Assembly (NCBI GenBank): GCA_037127315.1
Contig: JBBBDQ010001616.1
Coordinates: 18,501-82,500, forward strand
DNA: 64,000 bases
From: Ascarosepion bandense
Taxonomy: Eukaryota; Mollusca; Cephalopoda; Sepiida; Sepiidae
Direction of reading: 5' to 3'
A program made the position numbers and the translations under genes. Below, one piece after another: positions 51,727 to 62,295 of this stretch. A model generated the notes under the pieces. That model was given only the letters and a program-made list of their open reading frames with translations. It had not been told where the DNA came from and searched no databases. Position 1 is the first letter of the stretch, and every line of letters starts with the position of its first letter.

Positions 51727-52030
51727 GGCTTGATTCGTTTGTCAGATAAATGTCGCCCGTAATAAATCAGTAGATGTTCAATTTCAACCACCCATGATTT
51801 TCTCATACATATATTTTTAAAAAATCATCCATCGTTTAAATACACTTGCCAATTGCATTGTTTTGCACAGATATTTATGCACACTTACACTTAAAATAAA
51901 CATGTATTGCTTTTTTTATAAGTGGTACACAGACTTATTATTGGGCATAGGTTTCCTACATTTAAATTGAACATCGATTGTTTTATTGTACGTGGCATTT
52001 ATCTGACCAATGAAATCAAGCCTTAATCAA
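51727..52030. mobile_element. MITE-like element with ~60-bp TIRs
   Basis: Left AAGGCTTGATT...GTCAGATAAATG...TAATAAATCAGTAGATGTTC pairs with the reverse complement of the right end (GAACATCGATTG...CATTTATCTGACC...AATCAAGCCTTA). Inner sequence is AT-rich with no ORF. I could not define a target-site duplication. Confidence 0.6.
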
Positions 52031-52210
52031 CATTCCAATTTCATTTGTTTATATATTTTAAAAATTTTAAAACTCTTGTCTTGTAAACAAATCTATAAAG
52101 AAGCTAAATAAAGTGAAACATCTTATATTAACATCACTTTTTCTATCTGTTCTTTACTAATTCTGTAATTTTGTCGGATTTTAATGCATATATCAGACCC
52201 ATATTTATAG

Positions 52211-52273
<63 letters not shown>

Positions 52274-52292
52274 CGTGCGCACGCACACGCAC
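52211..52292. repeat. (GT)n microsatellite
   Basis: GT run of about 58 bp passing into GCGTGCGTGCGCACGCACAC, a short alternating purine-pyrimidine palindrome with Z-DNA-type composition. ORFs of repeated CV or TH residues are artefacts. Confidence 0.95.
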
Positions 52293-52725
52293 AGGGATGG
52301 CAAGAGAAAAAAGTTTTAAAAGTAGGTTTTTGTATGCATGTCTCATGTACCCTATCGTTGTCATTAAAGGCCTGGATGAATAAAAAATACTGTCAAAAAA
52401 GATGGCACGTCTATTGAATTTTTCTAGAATCACTCTTGTGAGAAAATAACCAAAATCGTTCCAGATGTTTGGGACCACCAAGACGCATCAACGAGTGTAT
52501 ATTCGTGGAGTCGTTTCGTGGCAGAGAGACGTCCCCATCCCACAAAAATAGTCAATGGCCGGTGTTGTTTTTCTCTTGCGCCAGACAAGCTTTAACTTCT
52601 TAAAACCTTTGTATACTAAACCTGTTTCGGGGACGAAACAGTTGCGTATTTCTTGTAGGACCCAGTGGCTGGTGTTTGAGTTTAAATAAAATAAAATTAC
52701 AAGATACGGAAATTTCGTGCATATA
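52293..52725. other. Unassigned stretch
   Basis: No feature other than an inverted repeat CCTGTTTCG/CGAAACAG near 52620-52640. Confidence 0.4.
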
Positions 52726-53139
52726 CACGACCGAGCATAATTATTAGGCCGTCCCAGTTTTTGTTTTTTTAAAGAAATGATGTATTTCGTACTATTTTTA
52801 GTATTTATTGCCGAGTGGATAATTCTAAATGAAAATTGAATGGTTCTTTTTTATTATTACTTGACAAAATTGTACAAGGCAAGGAAGCAAAGATGAACTC
52901 GCCCGAATCCCCCTAAATTCTCTTTAGTGTGTGTGTGTGTGTGTTCTCTGAAACTGCAATATTTGTAATTATTCAATATTTATAAATTCATTTGATGTAC
53001 ATGTTATTGTGCAATATTAACAAAAGAACCATTCTATTTTCATTTACAATTATTCACTTGGCAATAAATACTAAAAAATAGTATTAAAATGATCATTTAA
53101 AGAAACACTGGGGTGGCCAAATAATTATGGCCGGTAGTG
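52726..53139. mobile_element. Non-autonomous Tc1/mariner-like MITE, 414 bp
   Basis: Flanked by TA at both ends (52724-52725, 53140-53141). TIRs of about 125 bp begin CACGACCGAGCATAATTATT (left) and CACTACCGGCCATAATTATT (right, reverse complement) and share TAGTATTTATTGCC. The centre has GGCAAGGAAGCAAAGATGAA and a short GT run. No ORF. A half copy lies at 60062-60271. Confidence 0.85.
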
Positions 53140-53141
53140 TA

Positions 53142-53640
53142 CATGTTTTGGTGGACATGATTTACTAAAGGCGTTGATATGTTTGTTTTGTAGTGTAGTT
53201 TTTTTGGAAATTATATTTTAGAATACAGTTTGATTTCTTTAAGAAATTGGAGTATATTATTTGGATAATTTCAAAGAAGTCTTCTCTCATGTTGGTTGTT
53301 TAATTGGTTAATTTTGTTTAACAGGATAACAACATAAATGGATTATTCAATGCCAAAATTTAAAAATTTTGAGCAAAAAACAATCATTCTTTTTTATATT
53401 TGTCTGTACTTCTGACATGAGATATTGTAATTATTTACATTATTTACATTATTTAAACTCATCTATTTTGCTATAATCATGACGTTTCGGCACTCTCCGA
53501 CCTTCTTCAAGTTATTCGAATTTTGAACCGAACCCTTTATTTCGATCAGTGGGGTATATTGTCCTCGTTTCATGAGTCATGCCACTTCCGGATGTCTTAG
53601 TTATTGTCCTCGAGAACACATGACCAAGTAGATAAAAGAG
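53142..53640. other. Unassigned, one hammerhead-like scrap
   Basis: At 53482-53508 (minus) TTGAAGAAGGTCGGAGAGTG followed by CCGAAACGTC resembles the end of a PLE-type hammerhead, with the first box degraded. Nothing else recognised. Confidence 0.35.
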
Positions 53641-53649
53641 TTATTTTTT

Positions 53650-53995
53650 ACCCAAAATGTTGCAAGTTCAGTACCTGGCTATAGCAGTGATGAGCAAAAA
53701 ACTTAAATTTAGACGATTTAAACCCGGAGAGTTCTCCCAGACAAACAGTTTCAGCGCTTCCCAGAATTTCAACTCTGTAATGACTTTCTCACACGCAGCC
53801 GATTCAGCCGTCTCGAAGCTGGGAAAGTTGGCCAAATAGGTGTCGAACTGAGTAGTACTCAGACCATGTTCCGTGGTAAACTAATCCTGAAAATTGCCAC
53901 GAATAGCCTCACATATGACCGCATCTACAGTCACGGTCCGCTTATCCGGCAATGTGATATATGCGATATGTCGGTAAGACACATTCCTAACCGTG
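53650..53995 (-). pseudogene. L1/Tx1-like LINE fragment, EN-RT linker (-)
   Basis: Minus strand reads RTVTVDAVICEAIRGNFQD, TTEHGLSTTQFDTYLANFPS, ETAESAACEKVITELKFWEA and NSPGLNRLNL, with few interruptions. Blocks TVTTNVDIYEAFLEYFQNLF at 32460 are the same region of the 31-34-kb copy. The segment immediately precedes the RT core in this LINE type. Confidence 0.75.
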
Positions 53996-54000
53996 GCAGA

Positions 54001-54118
54001 GGGCTCCGTCGAACAATTACCATGAAAGTATTTATAGTAAAAATCCCAGAAAGAAAACCTTACACCGGTGGGAAAATAACTGAAACCGAGGAACCAGATC
54101 AGGACCGATAACAGTAAC
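54001..54118 (-). pseudogene. CR1-like LINE scrap (-)
   Basis: Minus strand gives GPDLVPRFQLFSHRCKV-like sequence and FYYKYFHGNCSTEPSAT, the C-terminal segment of the CR1-like ORF, joined directly to the L1/Tx1 fragment. Confidence 0.65.
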
Positions 54119-54169
54119 GAATCTCTTTTTCCATGTTTACATTCTCTGTCTAAATAAGATTGTTCTGTA

Positions 54170-54668
54170 AACTTTTTTTTTTAATCACATCACCCCGAGC
54201 AAGGCGGTAACGCCACTGATGCGCTGGGGGCTACGTAAAAGTGAAAAGATTGGAAAAGAGAAATCCGGAAACCACATCCTAAACAGGGAACAAGGGATGA
54301 GCTTCTTCACCTGTTCAATAGATGTGAGTGGAGTGTGAACCGGGCGATAGTTTAGTCTATCTACTCCAATTGAAAAAAAAGGAGTGAAAAGATTGGAAAA
54401 GAGAAAACCGGAAACCACATCCTAAACAGCGAACAAGGGATGAAACTCTTAACCAGTTCAATAGACATGGGTGGAGTGTGAACCGGGCGATAGTTTAGTC
54501 TATCTACTCCAATTGAAAAAAAAATAAATAAAAGAAAAGAGTGAAAAAATTGGAAAAGAGAAAGCCGGAAACCAGATCCTAAACAGGAAACAAGGGATGA
54601 GCCTCTTCACCTGTTCAATAGATGTGGGTGGAGTGTGAACCTGGCGATAGTTTAGTCTATCTACTTCA
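54170..54668 (-). repeat. CR1-like LINE 3' UTR, three tandem units (-)
   Basis: Poly-T, ATCACATCACCCCGAGCAAG, GATGCGCTGGGGGCTACG, then three units each with GAAACCACATCC(TAAACAG) and GAACC(G/T)GGCGATAGTTTAG (unit spacing about 143 and 158 bp). Copy number differs from the two-unit versions at 6.6 and 9.6 kb. The minus ORF 54418-54185 is within this UTR. Confidence 0.85.
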
Positions 54669-55440
54669 TATTTCTGTTTTTCGCGGATCTAAACCAACAT
54701 TTTTGTGTTGATGATTCTGCTATTTCTGTCTTCTTTTGCTAGACATTCTTCCCACTGATTCTTTTTCTTCTCTTTAATCCCCACCTCCCATGCTCTTCCC
54801 GTATCATAAAATGATGTCCTCCGTCCGAAATCCTACTTCTTTTTAATCAATTTCTTATTCGTTTTCCTTTTCTTGGTTTTTAACATTTTTTTTCTGTTTT
54901 CTTTTTTTCACTCCCCATAATGTGGAAGCCATTCTCTAATAACGCGATAATGACAACAACAACAGCAACTATAATAATAAATACTGATATTAATTCTGTC
55001 CAATGAACACCCAGATCTTCAAGCGATTCGCATCAACTCTCATCTGATACCATTTTATTATTTCCTAATAAATCTGTCCCGAAACCAGAGTACGGTTTAT
55101 GAATTTTACGAGAAACCTTTTGGTTTCTTTTTAATCAAAGTGATATCAAAAAGTAGATATGTCTTTGTTTTGAAATCTTTTTTTTTTGTTGTTGTTGTTT
55201 AGTTTCTAAATTTGGTTCTCTTTTCTTTCCTATTCACCAACGCAAGATTAATTTGAAAAATGGTGAAATCAAAGATGGCTGATGACAGTAGGTCGTTTAT
55301 TCACATGATAGTGGTTATGATGGCGTTTCAAAAATGGTCTTATGATTACTTCGTAAGCTTACTTTCTCTACATAGTATCATATTTTGCTTAGTGTTTGAG
55401 AAATCTTAGAAGCATTTTTGGAATTCGCTTAAAGTTTTAT
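54669..55440. other. Unassigned stretch
   Basis: T-rich sequence without ORFs above 60 codons or recognised repeats. Confidence 0.35.
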
Positions 55441-55446
55441 TGCTAC

Positions 55447-55738
55447 TAGTGCAGTGGATATCGAGTCGAAACAAAAAATTAAAAAGCCGAGTTCGAGTTC
55501 CAGTTGAATTCGTTGCATTCACTTACGCGCAAATACCCTTTGGAAAAAGTATTAATCCGTCTCTTCCTTCCGGATATATATTAAATAAGAGGATAGATTG
55601 GGTTCTATAGCCTTGGTTAGCAACAAGTCCACCGCAGAAAGTAATGGAAAACTACTTGTGCCCAGTCAGTTATGTCTCTTTCGTGACATGATCGCCCAAG
55701 CGTATTTCAAATATGAAACTTAACTGACTGATATGGTA
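55447..55738 (+). repeat. SINE-1 copy (+)
   Basis: GTGCAGTGGATATCGAGTCG, CCGAGTTCGAGTTCCAGTTG, GAATTCGTTGCATTCACTTA, GGGTTCTATAGCCTTGG, TATGTCTCTTTCGTGACATG and ACTTAACTGACTGA. Confidence 0.9.
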
Positions 55739-55789
55739 TGAAAAACAATTTTATGCGTGGGTTTCTGTGTGTGCTTAGATTTACGACAT

Positions 55790-56040
55790 GATGTGCATTG
55801 GGGTGCTGTAGGTATCGACTCGGAACTAGAAATTGGAGAGCCGAATTCGTATTTCATTTGAATTCGTTGCATTTCTTTAGTCTCAAATACCCTTTTGGAA
55901 AGGGTTTCTTCTATCTAGTTATGGGTTAAATAACAGGACAGATTGGGTACAGCCTTGGTTGGCAACCAGTCTAACGCAGAAAGTAATGGCAACCTAATGC
56001 AAGAAAATCTTTTGCACGTTCAGTTAACTCACTGATCCGT
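55790..56040 (+). repeat. SINE-1 copy (+), diverged
   Basis: ATGTGCATTGGGGTGCTGTA, GAGAGCCGAATTCGTATTTC, GAATTCGTTGCATTTC, CCTTGGTTGGCAACCAGTC and GCACGTTCAGTTAACTCACTG; the ATGATCG block is deleted. Confidence 0.8.
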
Positions 56041-56109
56041 TAGCCGTTGTACTTTGCATGCAAAATACTCAAAAAGTGAAGTTAAAGAAATGGTTTCACA
56101 TAAATTTAG

Positions 56110-57020
56110 AGAAAGGGCATCTTTGTTCTTTCTCTAGGTGTTTGACACAGTAAAGTCATTTTAGGAGAAGGTCGAGTCTATTTTGAGGCCCCTAGAAGTT
56201 ATGCCAGGATTCGTCATTGGAGGTGACAATTTAAACAACATAAGTTACGCAGATGATACAGTGCTGATAGCAGACACAGAAAGGAAACTACAAGACCTCC
56301 TACCAGAAGGTAACTAAAGAGAGAGACAAGAAAGGACAACAAATAAACTGCAAGAAAACCAAATGCAGGTTCATCAGCAAAAAGAGCAGCCGAAAATACT
56401 AAATACAGGTGGGGGATACTAAAATCAAGCAGGTACGAAATTTTAAATACCTGGGAAGCGTTCCTACAGAAAACGGAAATTGCGACACAGAAATCCGAAG
56501 GTGAATTGGCATGGCGAAGGAAGCATTCCAGAAGTTGAGTAAAGTATTATAAAAAAAGAACAATTTCACTAGAAACAAAAGAAAGTGTACTAGAGTGCTA
56601 TGTGATGCCAGTTCTTCAATATGCGGGACAATATCATCGAAGATGAAGGAAAAACTTGAAGCAATTGAATTGTGGTTATACAGAAGGATGTTGCGAATAT
56701 CATGGATCGAGCATGTGAGCAATGATGAGGTTTTGGAAAGGATGGAAATGAAAATGAAATTAATACTGAGCATCAGGAGGAGACAGTTCCTGGGAACTAT
56801 GAGGATGAGGAAGGAGGGCTTGGAGAACCTGACAGAGGGGAAAAAGAGACAGGGAAAAAGCAGCGGATAACATATTTGAAGGACCTGATCAGATGGGTGA
56901 CAGAACGGGTGTTGCGTGGTGTTTCAGGAGAAAGGGCCACCAGGAATAGGGAGATGTAGGAAGTCATTATCGTCTACGTCCTAAAAAGGATAAGGTACAT
57001 AGAAGAAGAACAATCACAGA
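56110..57020 (+). pseudogene. RTE-like LINE RT remnant with YADD (+)
   Basis: Carries FVIGGDNLNNISYADDTVLI (catalytic YADD codons at 56246-56257), ADTERKLQDLL, then frameshift, KQVRNFKYLGS, GNCDTEIRR, GMAKEAFQKLSK, a short stretch ending VLECYVMPVLQY with a small deletion, MKEKLEAIELWLYRRMLRIS, WIEHVSNDEVLERMEMKMKL, ENLTEGKKRQGK. It ends near GGTACATAGAAGAAGAA. It is the only RTE-like copy in the window where I see an intact YADD, but several frameshifts make it inactive. Confidence 0.9.
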
Positions 57021-57224
57021 CAGGGAAACGTTGTTTTCATGCGAGTATGCACAACGAAGGTAATTAGAACAAGATGCTTGAAAAGCTTCAATATCTCACC
57101 TTACAACTCAGCTTCAGTCACTTTCTCACTGCCCTAATGTAGCTTCTCTGTGTCTTTTCTATAAATATTTTCATGGCAATTGTTTCCTCTTTGGCAATTA
57201 GATTTTACAAATTTAAGTGCACTA

Positions 57225-57795
57225 CTAGATTGGTAGCTACGTCAAATTGTTATATTGGCAGCTAGGTCGAATCGTTAGGTTGACAACTAGCTAAAATTGT
57301 TAAATAATCAACTAGTTTAAATTGTTAAATTGGCATCTAGGACAAATTGTTAGATTGGCAGCTAGGTCAAATTGTTAGATTGACAACTAGTAAAATTGTT
57401 AGATTGACAACTAGATAAAATTGTTGAATTAGCAACTAGGTCAAATTGTTAGATTGGCAGTTAGGTCAAATTGCTAGATTGGCAGCTAGATCAAATTGTT
57501 AAATTGGAAGCAACGTCAAATTGATAGATTGACTGGAACAAATTGCTAGATTGGCAGCTAGGTCAAACTGCTAGAATGGCAGTTAGGTCAAATCATTATT
57601 CGCAAAAAGGTCAAATTGCTAGATTGGCAGACATGACAAATTGCTAGATTGGCAGATAGGTCAAATTGCAAGATTGGCAGCTAGGTCAAATTGCTAAACT
57701 GGCAGGTAGGTCAACTTGCTAGATTAGCAGTTAGATCGAACTGCTAGATTGGAAACTAGCTAAAATTTTTATTAGAAAATAAGTCAAATTGCTCG
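57225..57795 (+). repeat. 25-bp tandem array in R5
   Basis: Units of AAATTG(C/T)TAGATTGGCA then GCTAGGTC, about 22 copies with variation at GCAGCT/ACAACT. Minor rearrangements and one TCATTATTCGCAAAAAGG variant that is shared with 61925. Confidence 0.9.
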
Positions 57796-57957
57796 ATTTA
57801 ATCTTAAGTTCTTAGTTGCTAGTTTCTTCTCTGATACGTTTCGCTTGTGTAACACTCTTTCGGCTTGTTTTTCATGTCATCATCGGTTTAAATAATGTCA
57901 TTCATTATTTTCTCTTATTCATGTGGTATATTATGTGAATATAATATCAATGATTAA

Positions 57958-58179
57958 CCCTCTAGGGCCATTCGTATCATATTTGATACAGTATTTCCCT
58001 ATAAGGAAACATTTGGTATTTCCCTATAAGGAAACATTTGGTATTCATTGACTGAGCAGTCAGTACTGCTTTCATTTGAAATTTATAAAATATTTCTCTA
58101 AAGAAATTTTTCAGGAAAATATTTATTTCAAGGCTTGTTTTCATACGGTATCAAATATGATACGAATGGCCCTAGAGGG
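57958..58179. mobile_element. piggyBac-type MITE, 222 bp
   Basis: Flanked by TTAA at both ends (57954-57957, 58180-58183). TIRs of about 37 bp: CCCTCTAGGGCCATTCGTAT then CATATTTGATAC, repeated inverted at the right. The interior has TATTTCCCTATAAGGAAACA twice in tandem. No ORF. TTAA targets and CCCT-starting ends are characteristic of piggyBac elements. Confidence 0.9.
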
Positions 58180-58464
58180 TTAATAAAATGATCTATATAA
58201 TGACCAATGATCATTCTGTGAAGTTGTCAGGAATCAGAAAGGGATAGCTGTCAAGGTGCGATGCTCTCAAATTTCTAATTTAAAATGAACAAGAGGATCA
58301 TTCCAAAGAGTCCAATTGCGAGTCAAAAGTCAATGCAACAAACTAGAATGTCAGTTCAATAGAATTCTTGTTCCCAATCGTTTTGCTGATTGTGGGGAAA
58401 TTTCCATTGCCTGGAATGAAGTTAAAAAGGTCGTTCAATCTTGCTGCATATAAGTGATTATAAT

Positions 58465-58575
58465 AAAACAGTATATATATATTGATTTCTACCGGCCTGA
58501 TTATTTACGATAAATTTTTGTCAGGAAATTTATCATAAATAATCAGACCGACAGAAAGAAATATATATACTGTTT
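58465..58575. repeat. Hairpin repeat (R4-related)
   Basis: CAGTATATATATATTGATTT to ACGATAAATT and AATTTATCATAAATAATCAG to ATATATATACTG are reverse complements with a few mismatches (arms about 48 bp). GCCTGATTATTTACGATAAAT matches the R4 sequence after the tRNA-Leu-like element at 35.7 kb, inverted. Confidence 0.75.
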
Positions 58576-58678
58576 GTTTATAAACTAAATATCTACTTAC
58601 CTACGATTATCGATAAAAAAAATGATAAAACAAATAGTTTCAAATTGTCGATTGTTTAAAAGCATTTCGTTAATCTTC

Positions 58679-58728
<50 letters not shown>

Positions 58729-58767
58729 TCACTTTCTCACTGCCCTAATGTAGCTTCTCTGTGTCTT
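58679..58767. repeat. (AT)n and R5 scrap
   Basis: AT run to 58726, then GTCACTTTCTCACTGCCCTA to CTGTGTCTTCTC, identical to part of R5 (57120). Confidence 0.85.
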
Positions 58768-59962
58768 CTCAGAGTGGCAAACCCTGACAAAAGCCTTGGA
58801 GATGTTCAGAGCAACAGCACGAGCCTCGCCGAACTCCTCAAGGGCCTAGAACATGTACTCCGTGGTGGTCGTTATCATGTCAGCCGTGGACCTAGCAAAT
58901 TGGAAGCCATACTGCCTGTCGGAGAAGAGTGTATGGGCAGTAAAATGCTGAACTATTTCAGCATTAATAATGGCCTCGAGCATCTTCCCGAAAATTGGTA
59001 GAAGGCTGATAAAGCGATAGTTGAATGGGTCCGAGTGTTCACCAGAATTCTTAAATACAGAAACGACAGAAGAGGATTTGCAGCATGTAGGAAAACAGGA
59101 AGCAGAGAGCCAGTAGTTATAGAGTTTAGAGAGGACAGAGGAAAGTTCAGGGGCACATTTCTTAAGGACAATCACCGGGATTCCATCACCATCACTCTCC
59201 ATCACCATTAAACGGGATATTACTGTCGGAGTAATGTATTTATCAAGCAGTTTATCCTCATTTCTAATAGGGAAGTCGGGTGAGGGTACTCCAGATGAGT
59301 CAAATGTGGAGTTGGATGAGAATCTACGAGCAAAGCACTCAACCTTGTCCGCTGATGATGTGAGGACCTCAAATTCATTGATTAAAGGAGGAATAGAGGA
59401 TTTGCTATTGTTCAGCACCCGTTTGCATAATCGCCAATAGTCTTTGGAGCCGAACTTGCGGTCAGCTATGCGCTGTCTCATTCTCTCAGCAAACAACCGC
59501 TTGGCGTCATTCAGGATTCTCTTGCACTCATTACGAACAGACGTGAATAGGCGCCTATTGTGGTCAGATGACTGTCTCCGAAATAGTCGAAAGTGGGGAT
59601 TTTTTTAGGCAATGGCGGCCGAACAGGCAGGAGAGAACCAAGGGGAGGAATGAGGTTTGAGACTAAACCTCCTGGTAGGTATGAATGCATCAATGCCAGC
59701 TTTCACCCAGGACGAAATCTCAGAGGCACAGTCATCAACTAGGCGATCGAACACTTTTCCCCAAGGGTCGTCGCAAAGGAAGTCACGGAAGGAGTCCCAG
59801 TCAGCTCTCTGGTAGCAGTAGGAGGTCCTATAAGTAGGAGGCTCCTGTGCTGTGGAGAGTGAGAGTGGAGAGAAATATTAAGATAGACAACAGCATGGTC
59901 GGAGTTGCTGAGAGGGCAAAGCTGCGAGACCTGACAGGAGTCAGGTGCAGAGGTAAAGCATA
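58768..59962 (-). pseudogene. CR1-like LINE, EN C-terminus to RT motif A (-)
   Basis: From the right: LSNSDHAVVYLNI, with the SDH endonuclease motif (codons 59903-59895). A frameshift follows, then WGKVFDRLVDDCASEISSWV, AGIDAFIPTRRFSLKPHSSP, WFSPACSAAIA, a TAA stop, and the 216-codon frame 59496-58846: MFAERMRQRIADRKFGSKDY, KSSIPPLINEFEVLTSSADK, FRFISLLPIFGKMLEAIIN (with FNY for FRP), DRQYGFQFARSTADMITT. After a TAG come ALEEFGEARAVALNISKAFV and RVCHSE. RT motif A should read D-I-S-K-A-F-D, so the first Asp is Asn and the second is Val. The copy lacks everything after motif A: it is truncated at the 3' side, unusual for a LINE. Confidence 0.9.
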
Positions 59963-59979
59963 TATCTAATAATATATAT

Positions 59980-59985
59980 AGTATG

Positions 59986-60025
<40 letters not shown>

Positions 60026-60026
60026 C
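59980..60026. repeat. (AT)n microsatellite
   Basis: AT run adjoining the 5' side of the LINE fragment. Confidence 0.95.
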
Positions 60027-60061
60027 ATGTGCATCAATTGAATTTATAATTATTAAATAAT

Positions 60062-60271
60062 TACCTATATTGCAGTTTCATCAATGAAAGAATGAAGAAG
60101 ATTTAGGGTGATTTGGACGAGTTCATCTTTGCTTCCTTGCCTTGTAAAATTTGGAAAGTAATAATAACAAAAATATTCTATTTTCATTTGGCAATAAATA
60201 CTAAAAAATATATGAAATAAATAATTTCATTTGAAAAAACTGGGGTGGCGTAATAATTATGACCAGTGGTG
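60062..60271. mobile_element. Half copy of the 414-bp MITE
   Basis: GATTTGGACGAGTTCATCTT, TGCTTCCTTGCCTTGTAAAA, TTGGCAATAAATACTAAAAA and ACTGGGGTGGCGTAATAATT, ending GACCAGTGGTG with TA at 60272-60273. The central part is inverted relative to the copy at 52726; the other TIR is missing. Confidence 0.75.
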
Positions 60272-60648
60272 TATATGTTCAATATCCAGTTTACATTAAG
60301 ATAAAAAAAATAGTGGACATTGGTCGATGTGATATCGAAGCTTCAATTATTTTCCTTGAAGATGGCCTCTTTGGAAGAAACCTAACCCCTCTACATTCGC
60401 ATATTTCAAGTTCCGCCGAGAGAGCGTCGTTCTATTTTGGCAGTGAAGAAATGCGTCTCGACTGTAATGCTAGCCTCGTAGAACACGAGGAAGAGAGAAT
60501 TAAAGCAAAATTATTTTTTAAAATCAACGCATCATTCAATGCACCTGATGACATCAGCGAAGTGATAAAATGATCAAATAAGTATCAGGAAATCACGCAC
60601 ACACAGATACAAAGACACACACGCATAAAATGATTTTTCATATTATAT
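60272..60648 (+). other. Unassigned, 104-codon ORF
   Basis: The ORF 60259-60573 reads VDIGRCDIEASIIFLEDG, FYFGSEEMRLDCNASLVEHE and INASFNAPDDISEVIK, with more even composition than most ORFs here. Its first codons lie in the MITE end. I recognise no domain. It might be an exon-like or transposon-derived fragment; I give it little weight. Confidence 0.2.
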
Positions 60649-61321
60649 ACTAGCAGTATAGCCCGGCGTTGCTCGGGTGTAATGAAAGCTTTAAAACTAA
60701 TCCATGGTCCTGGAGCTCAGACTCTTTGGACGTTGGCACGAAAGACTAAAATGCAATAGTTGTTTCCAGTTAAAGTGAAATCGTAGACTGAAAGAAAAAT
60801 GAATGGATGTAAGTCAAATTTTGATTTCCTGGTATCGATATCAAATAAGATTTTTTCGTCGTAAACTGAATTTTGAAGGCTAAATAAGTCCTCTGAGTAA
60901 ATGGTATCATGGCAGAGACTAAGAACTACAATTATACCTACTTAGAGCCAAACCCGAAGCAAAAACTAAAATAAAAGGGCTGAAAAAATACAGACATACA
61001 GGCAGATAAACAGACACACACACACAAACATCTTGCCTTTTATATATATATATATATATCATCGATTTTCTGCACTATTGTAAGAACTGCAACCTTGAAA
61101 CTTCTGAATATCGTTTTTTATGTGTTTGTCTATGAGTGTATCAAATTTGATTAAAATCGGACCACTCCTTCTATAACCCAATTTTTTCGATTATCGATTT
61201 TAGATATTTATCGGAGGTACTTCGACACAAAACCTATCTAAGAACACTTGTAGACACTTTTAGTACAACTGTGTAAATTTTCAAGAAAACCGGTTCAGCC
61301 GTTTCGGAGTCTATAGGTAAC

Positions 61322-61373
<52 letters not shown>

Positions 61374-61404
61374 ACAAAGTTCCATTTATGAAATAAGTTT
61401 AGAT
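60649..61404 (+). repeat. R6 copy, full length (+)
   Basis: ACTAGCAGTATAGCCCGGCG to AAATAAGTTTAGAT, with GGACGTTGGCACGAAAGAC, GAAAACCGGTTCAGCCGTTT and a CA run of about 46 bp (61325-61370) in the place where the 20.7-kb copy has a shorter one. More than 90% similar to the 20.7-kb copy by eye. Confidence 0.9.
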
Positions 61405-61734
61405 CTACATTATTTTCGGCCCTCAAAGCCTTTTTCGCCCACAAGCGAAACGTTGTTAGCTCCTCACTTCTCGATCACTATTATTATAGTAAATGTTTAA
61501 ACGAGTTCCATCAATTAGTTTCATTAGTTCCGACCTTCACAGCGAGTATCAGTCATGTTATGTACGTAGCATCCAAGCATCTTGATTTCATTTGTGGTCA
61601 TATAATAAGGATTAAGTTCCATTGGCAAGGCTTTTTTCAAAGTCATGTTACTTTTTGAAACAGACTCCAGAGAGGATAATTCTCTGAACGCAGCAATCTT
61701 AACCTCCTGACTGGCCATTAGGTCAGATTGTTAG
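61405..61734. other. Unassigned stretch
   Basis: A 64-codon minus ORF (61718-61524) without recognised motif. No repeat identified. Confidence 0.3.
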
Positions 61735-62295
61735 ATTGTTCATTCTTTGAAGATGTCAGGAATCAGAAAGAGAAAGCTGTCAAGGTGCGATGCTCTCAAT
61801 CGTCTGATTTAAATGTAACAAGAGGATCATTCCAAACAATCCAATTGCGAGTCAAAAGTCAATGCAACAGCCAGGTCAAATTGCTAGATTGGCAGCTAGG
61901 TCAAACTGCTAGAATGGCAGTTAGGTCAAATCATTATTCGCAAAAAGGTCAAATTGCTAGATTGGCAGACATGACAAATTGCTAGATTGGCAGATAGGTC
62001 AAATTGCAAGATTGGCAGCTAGGTCAAATTGCTAAACTGGCAGGTAGGTCAACTTGCTAGATTAGCAGTTAGATCAAACTGTTAGATTGGAAACTAGCTA
62101 AAACTGTTATTAGAAAATAAGTCAAATTGCTCGATTTAATCTTAAGTTCTTAGTTGCTAGTTTCTTCTCTGATACGTTTCGCTTGTGTAACACTCTTTCG
62201 GATTGTTTTTCATGTCATCATCGGTTTAAATAATGTCATTCATTATTTTCTCTCATTCGTGTGGTATATTATTTGAATATAATATCAATGATTAA

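Larger units (their letters stand above)
57075..58440 (+). repeat. Composite repeat R5 (+), fullest copy
   Basis: LINE-like start (TCAGTCACTTTCTCACTGCC, ATAAATATTTTCATGGCAAT), tandem array of 25-bp units (57225-57795), TTAATCTTAAGTTCTTAGTT, GATACGTTTCGCTTGTG, the piggyBac-type MITE (57958-58179), then AATGACCAATGATCATTCTG, TCAGGAATCAGAAAGGGATA, TCATTCCAAAGAGTCCAATT, and the end TTGCCTGGAATGAAGTTAAA. No coding frame. Confidence 0.8.

Noticed and set aside
53412..53440. CTGACATGAGATATTGTAAT as a second PLE hammerhead like 9536
   Set aside because: Similar at first sight, but the CTGATGA box is interrupted and no GAAA follows.
60259..60573. Host exon
   Set aside because: Starts inside a MITE end, no recognised domain or clear splice context; left as unassigned.
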